A stretch of DNA of 64,000 bases from Bremia lactucae (GCF_004359215.1 NC_090610.1:3963009-4027008), one strand, 5' to 3'; shown: positions 19,586-31,324, counted from the first letter of the stretch. The notes: generated from the letters alone by a model not told the origin. Made by a program: numbers and translations.

Positions 19586-21075
19586 CATTTACTCTTTTGA
19601 TCTAAAAATATTTGTGCCTTTTCGTGACTAAGAGGGAGGCCTTCTTAAGGCAGATACTCTTTGGCAGTAGTTATTACTTAATTTTACGAATAACTCAGTT
19701 CCTTGAACCAGGACTCGATAAGCTATACAAGCTGATATATACGATTTTAACTCGGCGTAAGGTGGTGCGTCATATCTTTACATATAGAAATGCATTTGCT
19801 GAGATATTTATTTCTTATGTGTAATTGTGGATGGCAGCAGCTCAAATTTAGACTCGCCGATCTACGCGCTATAGTAGCTGTGGAGACTTGTGCTTTGCAG
19901 GGTAATTTTGAAGCTGAAAATATTTATGTCCTTAGTATGCTACCCTGTGCTACCTTTAAGCATATTTTTTTAACTCCTACTAAAAACTTCGTAGTGATGC
20001 CATCTAATGACGTCAGGCTGTGACGTCATGGCTTTTCCAATATGCATTCAGCTGGGAAACCGTAACCCCACCGAATACGTGTCTGTCGTGCCGCACGTAT
20101 TTGGTGACTTGACAGAAGCTAAGGCAACGACGTCGGCGATAAATGGCGAGTCTCGATCCAAAGCAATAATCTATCGTTGTCCCATGTACCTACCAATTGC
20201 GTTCGAATGGTTGTGCATCAGTCGATCTTAGCTCACAAGCTGGCGGTGAAATCCTATGGCATTGAATGACCCTTGTGAATTTTGTTGTCTTCTAAATATG
20301 AATACTAGTCAAGCTTTTGCGCCAAGCAAGACCTGAAAGTACTCCTTTGTTAAAATACTTATTTCACTTTACACTAAGCAAGATCTGGAAGTAACTATTT
20401 GTCAGATCTTAACATATTAATAAAGCTTTCGTACCAAGCAAGACCGAAAGTGTTACTTTTTCCGTTCTAATACAAGCTGCCAGTCATGTGACATCTCTGT
20501 AAAATACGGCCGCAATCAGTTTTTGTATTTGAGCTCGTAAGCGGGACAGGCGGAGAGATGTTCGCAGTAATTTTTTTTCTGAATGAGAGCATTGTCGTGC
20601 AGAATCTTTCAACCTGGTTACAGCTTTGAGAATTAGTGTTTCAACACCACAAATTCGTATCGAAAAGAGGACACTCCCGATATTCGTTATGCTCTATCTT
20701 GACCAATACATTTCCGTGCAAGTGAATGTAGAGGCTCATCGCTTCTGTGCATTCGAACAACATTTTGCTGAATAACATCAGTGCTTCACATCATCTGCAA
20801 ATAAGTATTTGTGTAAGATTCATCAGGCTCAATTGTGCGGGTTTTACGTTGTAATCCAAGTTTATTTTATCTCTTTAGAATGATTTTTATATTAAAGAAG
20901 GGTTTATCTAAGCTTATTTTGCATACGCCTGTGATTTGCTGGAATTATTTACCCTAATGTTAACCCTATCCCTAAGCTATCATAAATAGAACTTGCAGAA
21001 CAAATACAGCGATGTTATATCGCTTTTTGTTGTGTTCAAATAGAAAATTGCCATATCGGCGTACTTGAAGTCGTC
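19586..21075. other. Spacer with minor repeats, no supported gene
   Basis: About 1.5 kb between F2 and element B. Short frames at 19612-20231 on the plus strand lack any recognisable feature. 20315-20470 holds three loosely spaced copies of an AAGCAAGACCTGAAAGT-like unit with a ~60-bp period. 20910-20982 repeats 5057-5130. Confidence 0.5.
20315..20470. repeat. Degenerate ~60-bp tandem repeat, three copies
   Basis: CAAGCAAGACCTGAAAGTA, TAAGCAAGATCTGGAAGTA and CAAGCAAGACCGAAAGTGT recur at about 60-bp spacing, each followed by an AT-rich stretch. Confidence 0.6.
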
Positions 21076-21557
21076 TGTAATGGGGCACACATCGGTTGAA
21101 GAACCGTTGTTGTGGTACATTTACTTTATAGTTAAAAACCCTTTTATCTAATTTTAAAATAGTTAGTTACTTAAATCCCATTTATTGTGGGTAATAAATG
21201 CGGTCGCCGCCAGATATAAATCTGGCGGCCAAAATCTATTTTAATTAGCTAGGGTAAGGTTTTTAGATTCTAAATAAACATATAAAGTTCAGTACCCCTT
21301 TTGATCTTAAAGCGTTAAGTGCATTTCGAAGGCTTGCGCATTGATCTGTAAGAGATAGAAGCCTTTCTAAGGTATATCCTCTTGGGCACTAGTTGCCACT
21401 TGGTTTTACATACCCCTGAATCCCTTGAACTAGGATTCTTTATGCTTTGATAGCTTGTACGGCATCTTGAGTTGTTAAACCCATTAGTTCAATAGAAGTA
21501 AGTGACTTTCGGAGTCTGAAAGTCTTCCTCTGGGAAAAGCGAGGTAGCTACGCTACA
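21076..21557 (+). repeat. 5' LTR of element B
   Basis: 482 bp, TGTAATGGGG...CGCTACA, then TC and the primer-binding site TGGTAGCACTCGTAGTC (21560-21576). The perfect 10-bp stem hairpin is at 21206-21229. Confidence 0.92.
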
Positions 21558-21617
21558 TCTGGTAGCACTCGTAGTCAATCTACGCCTGAGTCTTTACAAT
21601 ACTAAACCCTCCCAAAA

Positions 21618-22680
21618 ATGGAAGAGGATTTAGAATTATTAGAAGCGTAACGCGCCGGCTATGACAAGCTCAGAACCTTATTTGGGCTTGAACACGTGGA
21701 ATTTATTATCTCATAGGGACCAGAGGTCCTGCATGCAAGGCTTGAAGCCATCATGCGACACGAAGCCTCCCTGTTCGGTCAGGTACAGGACCACTTAGCG
21801 ACATCTATGCCAACCCGGTACATCTCTGTACCTGACTCAGAGCCGAAGGCTCGCCCTCTAACTGTAAATGTGAAGACATTTGAGGGAAAAGAGGGAGAAA
21901 ATCTTCCTTTTTGGATTAAGCAGATGGAAATGTCCTTTGATTTCGCCTTGTTCTTAACAGAACGGCAAAAGGTGGCTATGGCCATTTCCAAACTTGGAGG
22001 TAGAGCCATGGAGTGGGCACTATCGTGCAGCACGTCCATAAACGACGCTTTCCCTCATGGGATTCGCTGAAACAGCAAATGACGAGCATGTTTGCACCGC
22101 CTGATCAGGCTTTTCGCATGCGAGCACGGCTCCTAGCAACTAGACAGGGTAAAAGAACCCTAGGGGACTTTGTCCAGGAGTTAAGAACTCTCATTGTTCT
22201 ATGCATTAAGACCCGTTGCAAGAAGCAATTGTAGTTACCATCTTTATGGGGGTCTCAATGAGGGCGTTGCCTGGACGTAATTGTTCCGATCTCATCCGGC
22301 TACGTTCGAAGAGGCAGTTGCCACAGCGCTACGCGCCGAGTTTAACATTAAGTCTGCTCGCGTTAGCACGCATGTCTACCGAACAAGCTCTTCGAGCACA
22401 TGGGTTCCGTCTAATAGAGCGGAACCTATGGATTTAAGCCTCGTTGAGGGAGGAGAAGAGGCTCTTCAAGCTGTGGAAGAGCATAAGACCATCCGTAGAT
22501 GTTATGTGTGCGGAAGTACGAAATATTAACGCATTGCCTGCCCTCTTCGAAATTCGCGTAAAGCTCGAAAGAGCTCCAACTCCGACCTATACCATAGATC
22601 TGGTACGGCGCGGGAAAACGTCGATACCCATTAGGTGCGGGGCGCCCTACTGGGGAAGACCTAGGCTTTGTTGAGTCTCC
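21618..22680 (+). pseudogene. gag of element B
   Basis: Starts at the ATG at 21618 (MEEDLELLEA) but meets TAA within about a dozen codons. The capsid region ([38 protein letters not shown]) is followed by the shared frameshift after SINDAFP and a second one after RTLIVL. The zinc knuckle is cut by a stop (CYVCGSTKY then TAA). Confidence 0.88.
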
Positions 22681-22774
22681 AGGAGATGAGAATAAACAGT
22701 ACCTAGCCCCAATTAGCTCGGTGCTCAATAGCACGGGGCGAGAGTACAAGCCTGGCGACTGTAAAGGGCTTTGA

Positions 22775-23248
22775 TAAGCCGTGGTCAATTTTAATTGACT
22801 CAGGAGCGTCTTGCAATTATGCTCGACCCTTTCTCTTAAAGGAAGTCAACAATACGGTGAGGCGCTTAAAGCACATAAAGTTGATACGATCACTGTTCGC
22901 TTAGCGAATGGGACTCGTGTCACTGTTCCCAAAGTTCCATTGAACTTAGGTATAAAGTTTCTGGACTTTGACAGTATGGAACGCTGCCTCGTCCTTGATT
23001 TGGATTCGAGATATGATCTCATCCTTGGTATGGCCTGGTTAGAACACCATGAGCCATGGATCGATTGGAGGTCTAAGACCTTAGGCGCCACGCGCAATGT
23101 TCCTAGCAAAGTTTTGGCGAGTCATGAACCCACCTTTTCTAGGCAACAAAAGCGCTATTGGCGCGGATCACTGAATGAGTCTGTCAGTGTTTTAGACATT
23201 GGCATGTCTGAGTTAATAAATTCTAATGTTAAAAACATTAATTCTTAG
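22775..23248 (+). pseudogene. Retropepsin-like protease of element B
   Basis: LIDSGASCNYARPFLLK at about 22793 holds the catalytic Asp. A frameshift follows, then 145 open codons with TVRLANGTRVTVPKVPLNLG and RYDLILGMAWLEHHEPWIDW. Confidence 0.85.
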
Positions 23249-23362
23249 CCCGACTCAGCAGAAATAAGTGGAACGGCACGTACTCCGTCGAGTGACACTC
23301 GTTACAATAATGATTCACTAAATGCTGAAGGCATTGTTGGCCTAAGGCCGAATCATCAAGAT

Positions 23363-23597
23363 GCAATATTCCTGAGATACGTGGAGTGGCACGTAAAGTC
23401 CACCGAGTATGATCGGCCGATGTGGCATCATGCTGAGTGTCAGTAGTGACACTGTTGGCGGTTCGCTAGGATCTCAAGGGTGCAATATCCCTGAGATACG
23501 TGGAGTAACACGTCTAAGTCCTTCGAGTATGGTCAGCCGAGGTGGCACCATACTGAGTGTCAATAGTGACACTATTGGCGGTTCGCCCGGGCATTTT
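23363..23597 (+). repeat. Two direct 119-bp repeats in the pol linker of element B
   Basis: Units start at 23363 and 23482, both reading GCAATAT(T/C)CCTGAGATACG and ending GGCGGTTCGC plus a short tail. They fall inside an open frame of 169 codons (23409-23918), so they encode a duplicated ~40-residue segment. Confidence 0.85.
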
Positions 23598-24121
23598 GAG
23601 TCAAAACCTCCTAATGCACGTGAAGCGACAAGTAAACATTCGCTGGATAAGGAAGTTGAGTTACCTAACTCCTTGTCGGATGTCAAATTAGACACCATGT
23701 CTTTTATAGAACCAATACAGGCTGGAAAATCTGGGGACGTGAATGTCCCGGCCTCTAAGAGGCGTATTGTCTCCACTCCAAGACAGGATGCACACGAAGC
23801 GCGTATACCCTCACAAAGTGATAAGAGTGAGCAAGTACATACGCTTGGAAATGGCGTAACCGGTAACATTGGGGGGAAGTTAGCCTTGCGGCAATCCCTT
23901 CGTTACATGATCTTTTAGAGCTAGAAGAAATGTCTATTGATGAGTGCGGTCGAGCCTTAAAAGCTGATGAATCATCTGAAATGGTGGTCATTCGACCTAT
24001 GGTTGAGTTTAACTCATCGTCACTTCTAGACGAAGCTGTCCTGGATGACACAAAGCTGCACTTAGTGCGCGAAATGGGTCATCGATCCTTAAAGATTCTA
24101 CGGATCCCTTTTATTCGTTAA

Positions 24122-24900
24122 TTGAGGAATTTCAAGATGTGGTGTGTAATAATCCACCATCTGTTTTACCTCCGGATAGAGGTATTTGTCATGAAATTGA
24201 CTTGGTTCTGGGAACCAAATACTGTGTCACACTACAATGGCCTTTACCAAAGGAGCAGTGTGACGTCATTGACGATTTTCTTCCGTGCTAAGAACGAGGC
24301 TGGAATGGCACGAGAGAGCAAATCTCTTCATTCGACACCGACATTTTGTGTCAAAAAGCCAAATGGTAAATGGCGCATTGTACATGCTTATAATAAGCTT
24401 AATGCTGCCACTATACCAGCACAAATTCCCATTGCTATAAAGGATGTTCTTCAGAACAATATGGTGGGATGTACAATGTACAGTGCATTGGACTTAGTCG
24501 ACGGTTACTACCAACTGCTCATGCGAGCTAGTGATATCCCGCTTACAGTGGTTAGCACCCCAAGCGGTATGTTACTAGTGTTTTTGGTTCTGTCACAAAG
24601 GCTGTCCAACGCCCCGGCAACATCTAATCGTCTAGTGACGCAACTGTTCCGCCCTCATCGAGGTTATGCACAGACTTATTTCGATGACGTTTTTGTCCAT
24701 AGTCGTATGAAGCAGGGTCGGTCAGATATGGAAAACCATTAAGACCATTTGCGGGCAGTGCTCGAGTGTATGTGCATAAGCAAATTGTATGCCAATGCAT
24801 CTAAATGCATTTTTTGGCGCAGACGAAATTCCTTTTTTAGGATGCTTCATTGGAAAGCGAGGCCTTAGAGCGGATCCCGCTTAGGTAAAAGCCATAGTAG
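24122..24900 (+). pseudogene. Reverse transcriptase of element B
   Basis: STPTFCVKKPNGKWRIVHAY, MYSALDLVDGYYQLLMRA and YAQTYFDDVFVHSR are the successive fingers/palm motifs, with FDD intact in an open 206-codon frame (to 24742). It then meets TAA and a one-base shift within CIF-GADEIPFLGC. Confidence 0.9.
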
Positions 24901-24919
24901 ATTGGCCGGTTACTAAAAA

Positions 24920-25640
24920 CCAAAAGGATTTGCGTAAGTGGTTGGGTCTTGCCAATTATTTACACAAATATAGCGAAACTTACGCTATTATGGCTAGACC
25001 ATTATCTAATCTCCTTAAAATGGATACAGAATGGTGCTGGACTAGCGCCAAAATAATGCTTTTCGAGCAGTTAAGGAAAGTCTTATCCATGCCCCGATTC
25101 TGGCACTGCCAAACCCAAATTGGCCTTTCAGTGTCGTCTGTGGCGCATCAGATTTTGTCATTGGCAGTGCTCTGTTACAAACAGATGTTGTTGGGCATGA
25201 ACGTGTTATTGGGTTCGAGTCTTAACAGCTTAAAGCTGCGGAAAAGAACTATCCAGTTCATTGCAAAGAGTTACTTGCTATGAAGTATGCTCTCGCCAAA
25301 TTCAGAGTTCGTCTGATAGGCTCTAAGCCGTTTGTGATATGGACAGATCACGCGTCATTACGCACGGCGACTAAGTCGCCTTAACCCATGCAGAGAATGG
25401 CCCGATGGCTATCTTTTTTCATCAAATACAACTTCGAGGTTTAGTATAAACTTGACAAGCAGAATGCTTTGGCCAATGCGTTATTACGCAGGCCGGATTA
25501 TGAGCTCTCTCATTTAACGACTATCATGTCGCCTATTGCTGACTTAATCCGTCTGGCTTAAGCCAAGGATGAACAGTGTGTAGCTCTGCTACGAGCTTTA
25601 AAGAACTCTGACTCGGGTTTTAAATTGCCGGCACGTTTGC
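24920..25640 (+). pseudogene. RNase H region of element B
   Basis: LRKWLGLANYLHKYSETYAI opens the tether; frameshifted RNase H sequence follows (VVCGASDFVIGSALLQTDVV in another frame, then ELLAMKYALAKFRV and WTDHASLRTATKS). From about 25288 onward B diverges from C and A. Confidence 0.8.
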
Positions 25641-26560
25641 GCGCAAGGTTATGTCGATTGTTTATCGATAAAGACCTATTGCTTTATTGCGCGGACGCTG
25701 TGGATCCTCCACCTGTCGTTGTTCCTCATGTTGAGAATTTAAAGTACCGAATCTTCTATGAGGCACGATACAGTCCTTGGTGGTCATCTCGGTAGAGAAA
25801 TGACCTACGGCTCTGTAAGGCAGATTTATTGGTGGCTCAAACTTTATAAATGGGTCAGCACATAGGTTCGCACGTGCGAAACTTGCCAACGGGTTAAGCC
25901 CTCGGCGCATGCTGCTGCGTCACTGGCAAGTCTGTCCGTACCCATAGGGTGTTGGAAGTCCATTAGTATGGATTTGTTTTCGGTCCACCGAAAGATTCGA
26001 CCAGTAACACCGGCATAGTTGTCTTTGTTGACCGATTGAGCTAAATGGCACACTTAGCGGCCGTGCCGGATACTATTGATGGTGAAGGTACAGCAAGGCT
26101 GTTCATCGATCGTGTATTTCGACAGCACGGTTTGCCAGTGGCAAACGTTTCTGATCGGGACCCCCGTTTCACGGGTAAATTCTGGCAATCGATTTCCGAG
26201 TGCTGGGTACCAGATTGGATATGTCCACTGCAGACCATTCGCAGACCGATGGTCAAACTGAACGTGTCAATTGCGTCATTAAAAACATTTTACGCAGTGT
26301 GTGTGTTCCAACACCAAAGCACTGGAGCTCAATGCTTCCAGTGGGATAATTTGCGTTAAATAACGCTGTCCATGCCTCTACAGGCTACACTCCGCTCTAT
26401 GTCAACGGCCTCACCCACCCACGCGTTCCGTTAACGATACCACTGCGTGGCTTAGGGCTGGTAGGGGAGAATAAGCCGATGAGCTTGCTGATATTAGCCC
26501 TATTTACCATTTGGAAACAAGTAAGCGAGTTTATCGCAATACAATTTAGTGTCTTAAGAC
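25640..26560 (+). pseudogene. Integrase of element B
   Basis: The zinc-binding CETCQRVKPSAHA is followed by VVFVDRLS-MAHLAAVPDTI and VFRQHGLPVANVSDRDPRFT with the second catalytic Asp, then the region of the Glu motif (TIRRPMVKLNVSIA, altered from the usual TDGQTERVN). Frameshifts are frequent. Unlike A and C it keeps the core, so it shows the ancestral length. Confidence 0.85.
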
Positions 26561-26689
26561 ATGTACGTGACATGATGGCTGATAGCCAAGACAAACAAAA
26601 AGAAAAAGCATATGCCAAAAGCAGAAGCTGTATTAATGCTTATGTGGTCGGAGATTACCTTTAATTAAAAGCTAAGAATTAACCTATTA

Positions 26690-27300
26690 ACTTGGTTTTC
26701 GCGATCTTCAAGACCAAATTGCGCCCGCGCTTTATTGGACAATTTACGGTCATGGCCAAGAAGACCCTAGCTTACACGCTTAACCTTCCTAGCAAGCTGC
26801 GTACACACCCAGTGTTCTACGTCGGCTTGCTTAAGCCATATCGGGATCCTTCCCACATGGACTTAACGCGGTTGCGCCGAGACAGGCGGTTAAGCCGCAG
26901 ATTTCTGCATCCTCACCAGGATGTCCAAATGGCCCTCTAAACGAGGTTGCTGATGTTCTAGCATCGAAAGAAGGTTTTGAACCGCCTCAAAAGTGCCCTC
27001 ACCCGAGCAAGGCTCTCACGAAGAAGTTGCACTTCGTGCTCTTGAGCATCAAATGCTTCCATCCAGATTTCGGCCCCCTCCCGCGATGCTTAATGCGCGA
27101 GGGTACCTTCAGTTTCACGTGGAGAAACTTTTAAAGCGACGTCGTCGTAAGGGCCAATACCAGTATCTGGTGAAGTGGCAGGGGTACCCCTCTTTTGAAA
27201 GCTCTTGGGAGTTTGAGGTACCTCTTCAGCAAGATTGCCCGTACGCCGTTGACGTTTTCGATCGCCAAGCTCAGAGTCAACTTGCGTCAAAGACGCTTTT
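26690..27300 (+). pseudogene. Integrase C-terminus and intact-looking chromodomain of element B
   Basis: RFIGQFTVMAKKTLAYTLNL and HPVFYVGLLKPYRDPSH form the GPF/Y-like module. The chromodomain (about 27105-27260) reads FHVEKLLKRRRRKGQYQYLV, then KWQGYPSFESSWEFE with the expected aromatic residues. This classifies family I as a chromovirus. The frame from 26993 to 27457 is open. Confidence 0.85.
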
Positions 27301-27756
27301 CACCACTAGAAGTGGGATTAGGTGGATCTATAGCCTCAGTGCGGCTTTATCCATGGTTATACGGTCAATCGAAGCACTGAAATATCGGCTAGGCCTTTCC
27401 TCGTTTTGTGGCTTAAATGCCGGACGTAACAGGCCTTTGGTCTTAAGCTTGGCGTAATCAAAGCGAAGCTTCCGTTCCAAACGATTATCAGCCACGTCCA
27501 AGACTCTATTATTCCAAATACTGCGGAGGCGGCGGGCCTGATGGACGCAGTTCTCAAATGAGACCTCGTTTTCGTTTTGACTTTTAATTCGTTTCGAAAC
27601 AAACGATCGGAATTTCCCTCATTGAAGTCACCGAAGCCCCACGGGCCTGATCACGCAAATGCGTTAGATTCTTCGCGTCATTTCCTTTGGCGTAAGGTAT
27701 TGCTCATGAAGAATATCGCGAGCAGCGAGCTCCTCCGACGTCCTGGCCGTGTGACC
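27300..27756 (-). pseudogene. Antisense accessory ORF remnant in element B
   Basis: Homologous to the middle and 3' part of the antisense frames in A and C, about 15% diverged. In the A frame it reads EELAARDILHEQYLTPKEMT, then NENEVSFEN..HQARRLRSI and RKLRFDYAKLKTKGLLRPAF. The difference from A in the middle is an in-frame indel of one codon. Two frame breaks are present and the 5' half is lost at the fusion with D. Confidence 0.6.
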
Positions 27757-28460
27757 AAAAATGCATTTAGATGCATTAGCATACAATTTATCTGTGCGCA
27801 TACACTCGAGCACTACTCGAAATGGTCTATATAATTTTTCACATCCTACCGACCCTGCCCCGCACGACTATGGACAAAAAATTCATCAAAATAAGTCTGT
27901 GCATAACCTCAATGAGGGCGGAACAGTTGCGTCACTAGACGATTAAATGTCGCCGGGGCGTTGGAAATCCCTTGTTGCATAACCAACCACTCCCATGGCA
28001 TACTGCCTGAGTTGCGCTGTAAGCGAAATATCGCTAGCTCGCATGAGCAGTTGGTAATAACCATCGACTACGTCAAGTGCACTGTACATTGTACATCCCA
28101 CCACAATGTTCTGGAGAACATCCTTTCTAGGAATGGGGGTTTGTGCAGGTATAGTGACAGCATAAGAAAAGCTTATTATAAGCAGTACAATGTGCCATTT
28201 GCCATTTGGCTTTCTGACTCAAAATGTCGGTGTCGAACGGGGAGATTTGCTTTGTCGTACCATTCCAGCCTCGTGCCTAGCTCGGAAAAATTGTCAATGT
28301 TGTCACACTGTTTCCTTGGTAAAGGCCACTGTCGTGTGACAGAGTATTTGTTTCCAGGGATTAAGTCAATTTCATGACGGACACCTCTATCCGGGGGTAA
28401 ACAGATGGTATATTTGACAGATCACATCTTAAAATTCTTAATCAAGGAATAAAATGGATC
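27757..28460 (-). pseudogene. Reverse transcriptase fragment of element D
   Basis: Reverse complement reads the STPTF..KKPNGKWHIVLLI region, the VVDGYYQLLMRASDI region and the TYFDEFFVHSR region, with Glu in place of the second Asp of FDD. Shifts occur throughout. It ends at the fusion point. Confidence 0.75.
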
Positions 28461-28639
28461 TGCGGATCTTTAAGGATTGATGATCCACTCCGCGCACTAA
28501 GTGCAGCTTCTGTGTCATCCAGGACAACTTCGTCCAGAAGTGACGATGAGTTTAACTTAATCGTTGGTCGACTGACCACCGTCTCAAGAAGCCGCCAGCC
28601 TTTAAGGCTCGACCGCACTCATCACTAGACATTTTGTCT

Positions 28640-29180
28640 TTCTCCAGAAGAGCATGTTACGAAGGGATTGCCGCAAGGCTCAATTCGCCCTCGATTTTAC
28701 CGGTTACACCATTTACAAGCATATTCTATTCCTTACTCGTATCACTTTGTGAGGGTATAGATACTTTGCATCTCGCCTGCCTTGGAGTAGAGACAATACG
28801 CCTCTTAGAGGCCGGCACATTCACGTCTTCAAATTTTCAGCCTGTATAAGATCTATACCAGAGCTGGTGTCTACTTCGACATCCGACAAGGAGTTAGAAA
28901 ACTCAGCTTCCTTGTCCACATGTCACTTCACGTGCATTAGAAGAGTTTGACACGAAATGCCCTAGCGAACCGCCAATAGTGTCACTGCTGACACTCAGTA
29001 TGGTGCCACCTCGGCCGAACAAACTCGGTGGACTTAGACTTGCCACTCCACGTTTCTCAGGGATATTACACCCTTGATGACTCGGTCTAAGGCCAACAGC
29101 TTTCAGCATTCATTGAGGCGTTTTTACAACGAGTGTCACTCGACGGAATACGTGCCGTTCCACTTAATTCTGTTGCGGGC
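28640..29180 (-). pseudogene. pol linker of element D
   Basis: Minus-strand match to the linker of A, B and C; the repeat reads LSVSSDTIGGSLGHF. Only one full repeat unit is evident, so the 119-bp duplication may be younger than the split from D. Confidence 0.6.
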
Positions 29181-29343
29181 TCAAACTTAATGTTTTCAAC
29201 ATTGGGTTTATTAACTTAGACATTCCAATGTCTAACCCACTGACAGATTTAGTCAGTCATTCGCACCAATAGCGTTTCTTGTTGCCTAGCAAAGGTGGGC
29301 TCATTACTCTTCGAAACTTTGCTAGGAACATTGCGTGTGACGC

Positions 29344-29640
29344 TTAAGGTTTTAGACCTTCAATCGATCCATGGCTCTTGGCGTTCAAGCCAGGCCATAC
29401 CAAGGATGAGATCATATCTCGAATCCAATCAAGGACGAGACCACGTTGCATACTGTCAAAGCCAAGAAACTTTATGCGTAAGTTCAAAGGAACTCTAGGA
29501 AGAGTGACACGAGCCCCAGTCGCTACGCGAACAGTGATTGAATTACTTTCATGCGCTTTAAGTCCTAAACGTATTGTTGACTTCTTACAATCAAAGACGT
29601 CGAGCATAATTGCAAGACGCTCCTGAGCAAATTAAAACTG
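29344..29640 (-). pseudogene. Protease of element D
   Basis: The frame reads ITVRVATGARVTLPRVPLNL, then DMISSLVWPGLNAKSHGS, matching the A/B/C protease with several shifts. The catalytic stretch upstream is degenerate. Confidence 0.7.
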
Positions 29641-29879
29641 ACCATGGCTTATCAAAGTCCATTCACAGTCGCTTGAGCGACTAACAAGCCAGGCTTGTAC
29701 TCACGTCCCGTGCCATTACGCAAAGAGCTAATTGGGGTTAGGTCATGTCTACTCTCACCTCCGAGAGTTTTAATAGAGCCTAGGTCTTCCCCGGTTACTG
29801 GGTACCGACGTTTTTCGCACCGTACCAGATTTCTGGTATATGTCGGAATTGGTGCTCGTTCGAGCTTAACGAGTATTTA

Positions 29880-30802
29880 GTTGGGGACAGGCCAGACGTA
29901 AATTTTTCTTGCTTCCGCACATAAAACATCTAATGATTTCATGCTGTTCCACAGCTTGAAGTGCCTCTTCTCCTTCCTCAACAAGGCTTAGATCCATGGG
30001 TTCCGGTCTATTAGATGGTACCCATGTGCTCGAAGAGCTTGTTTGGTAAATAGGCGTGCTAACGCGAGCAGACTTAAAGTCGAACTCGGTGCGTAGCGCT
30101 ATGGCAACTGCCTCTTCATAAGTAGCAGGATGAGATCGGATTAATTCCGTCCGGGCAACGCGCCTTCATTGAGACCCCCCATAAAGATGGTTCCTACAAT
30201 TGCTTCTTGCACCGGGTCTTGATGCGTAGATGCAATGAGAAATCTCAACTCCTGGACAAAGTCTCCTAGGGTTCTTTTACCCTGTCGAGTCGCTAGGAGC
30301 CGTGCTCGCATGCGAAAAGCCTGATCAGGCGGTGCAAACATGCTGGTCATTTGCTGTTTCAGCGAATCCCATGAGGGAAAAGCGTCATTTATGGACGTGC
30401 TGCACGATAGTGCCCGCTCTACCTCCAAGTTTGGAAATAACCATAGCCACCTTTTGCCGTTCTGTTAAGAACAAGGCGGAATCAATGGACATTTCCATCT
30501 GCTCAATCCAAAAAGGGAGATTTTCTCCCTCTTTTCCCTCAAATGTCTTCACATTTACATTTAGAGGGCGAGCCCTCGGCTCTGAGTCAGGTACAGAGAT
30601 ATACCGAGTTGGCATAGAAGCCGCAAAGTGGTCCTACCTGACCGACCAGGGAGGTTTCGTTCCGCATGAAGGCTTCAAGCCTTGCATTTAGGACCTCTGG
30701 TTCCTGGGAAATAATAAATTCCACGCGTTCAAGCTCGAATAAGGTTTTAGGCTTGTCATAAGCGGCGCGTTGCGCTTCTGACAACTCTGGAACCTCTTCC
30801 AT
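29880..30802 (-). pseudogene. gag of element D (frame intact across the shared A/B/C lesion)
   Basis: Begins with ATG at 30802 ([20 protein letters not shown]), has two shifts in the first half, then is open across [20 protein letters not shown] and RTLGDFVQELRFLIASTHQD, where A, B and C are frameshifted. The zinc knuckle reads CFMCGSKKNLRLAC, with Asn where His is expected. Confidence 0.88.
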
Positions 30803-30862
30803 TTTCGTGATGGATTAGTTTTGTAAAGACTCAGGCGTAGATTGACTACGAGTGCTACCGAG

Positions 30863-31324
30863 TGTAGCGGAGCTACCTCGTCCCTTAAGTCAGAGAAAGA
30901 ATTTTAGCCTCAGAGAGCCTCTTCGTTCAATAGAACTATTGGGTTTAACAACTTAGGAATTCGTACAAGCTATTAGAGCTTAATGAATCCTAGTTCAAGG
31001 GTTCAGGGGTTCGTAGAACCAATGTATCTCAGAAAGGCTTCTATCTGTCACAGATCAATGCGCAAGCCTTAAAAAGACACTAGACGCTTTAAGAACAAAA
31101 GGGGAACTCAACTTTTTTAATTAATTAAATCTTTAGACCTTACCGTACCTAATTTTAAGATAAATTTTGGTCGCCAGATAAAGATCTGGCGGCGACCACA
31201 TTTGTTACCCATAATACAATGGGATTTTGATAATCAACTATTTTAAAGTAAAATAAAGGGTATTTTACCCACATAGTAAATGTACCACAACAACGGCTTT
31301 CCAACCAATGTGTGCCTCATTACA
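30863..31324 (-). repeat. 5' LTR of element D
   Basis: 462 bp, TGTAATGAGG...CGCTACA on the minus strand; primer-binding site TGGTAGCACTCGTAGTC adjoins it inside the element. Confidence 0.9.

Larger units (their letters stand above)
21076..27756 (+). mobile_element. Retroelement B: Ty3/gypsy chromovirus-like element, family I, 3' end missing
   Basis: The 5' LTR, primer-binding site, gag, protease, linker, reverse transcriptase, RNase H, a full-length though broken integrase and a well-preserved chromodomain are followed by a remnant of the antisense frame. At about 27756 it stops abruptly and continues into the reverse transcriptase of an oppositely oriented copy (D); no 3' LTR is present. 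From about 22003 to 25287 it is almost identical to element C at a constant offset of 26528. Confidence 0.9.
27756..31324 (-). mobile_element. Retroelement D: truncated family I copy
   Basis: 5' LTR, gag, protease, linker and the first part of reverse transcriptase on the minus strand, cut within reverse transcriptase where it abuts B. The junction shares only CC. It is the most diverged family I copy here and the only one whose gag lacks the frameshift after SINDAFP. Confidence 0.88.

Noticed and set aside
23474..23869. 131-codon minus-strand frame over the pol linker (also in C)
   Set aside because: Shadow of the open sense linker frame; it ends at arbitrary points and is not kept in D.
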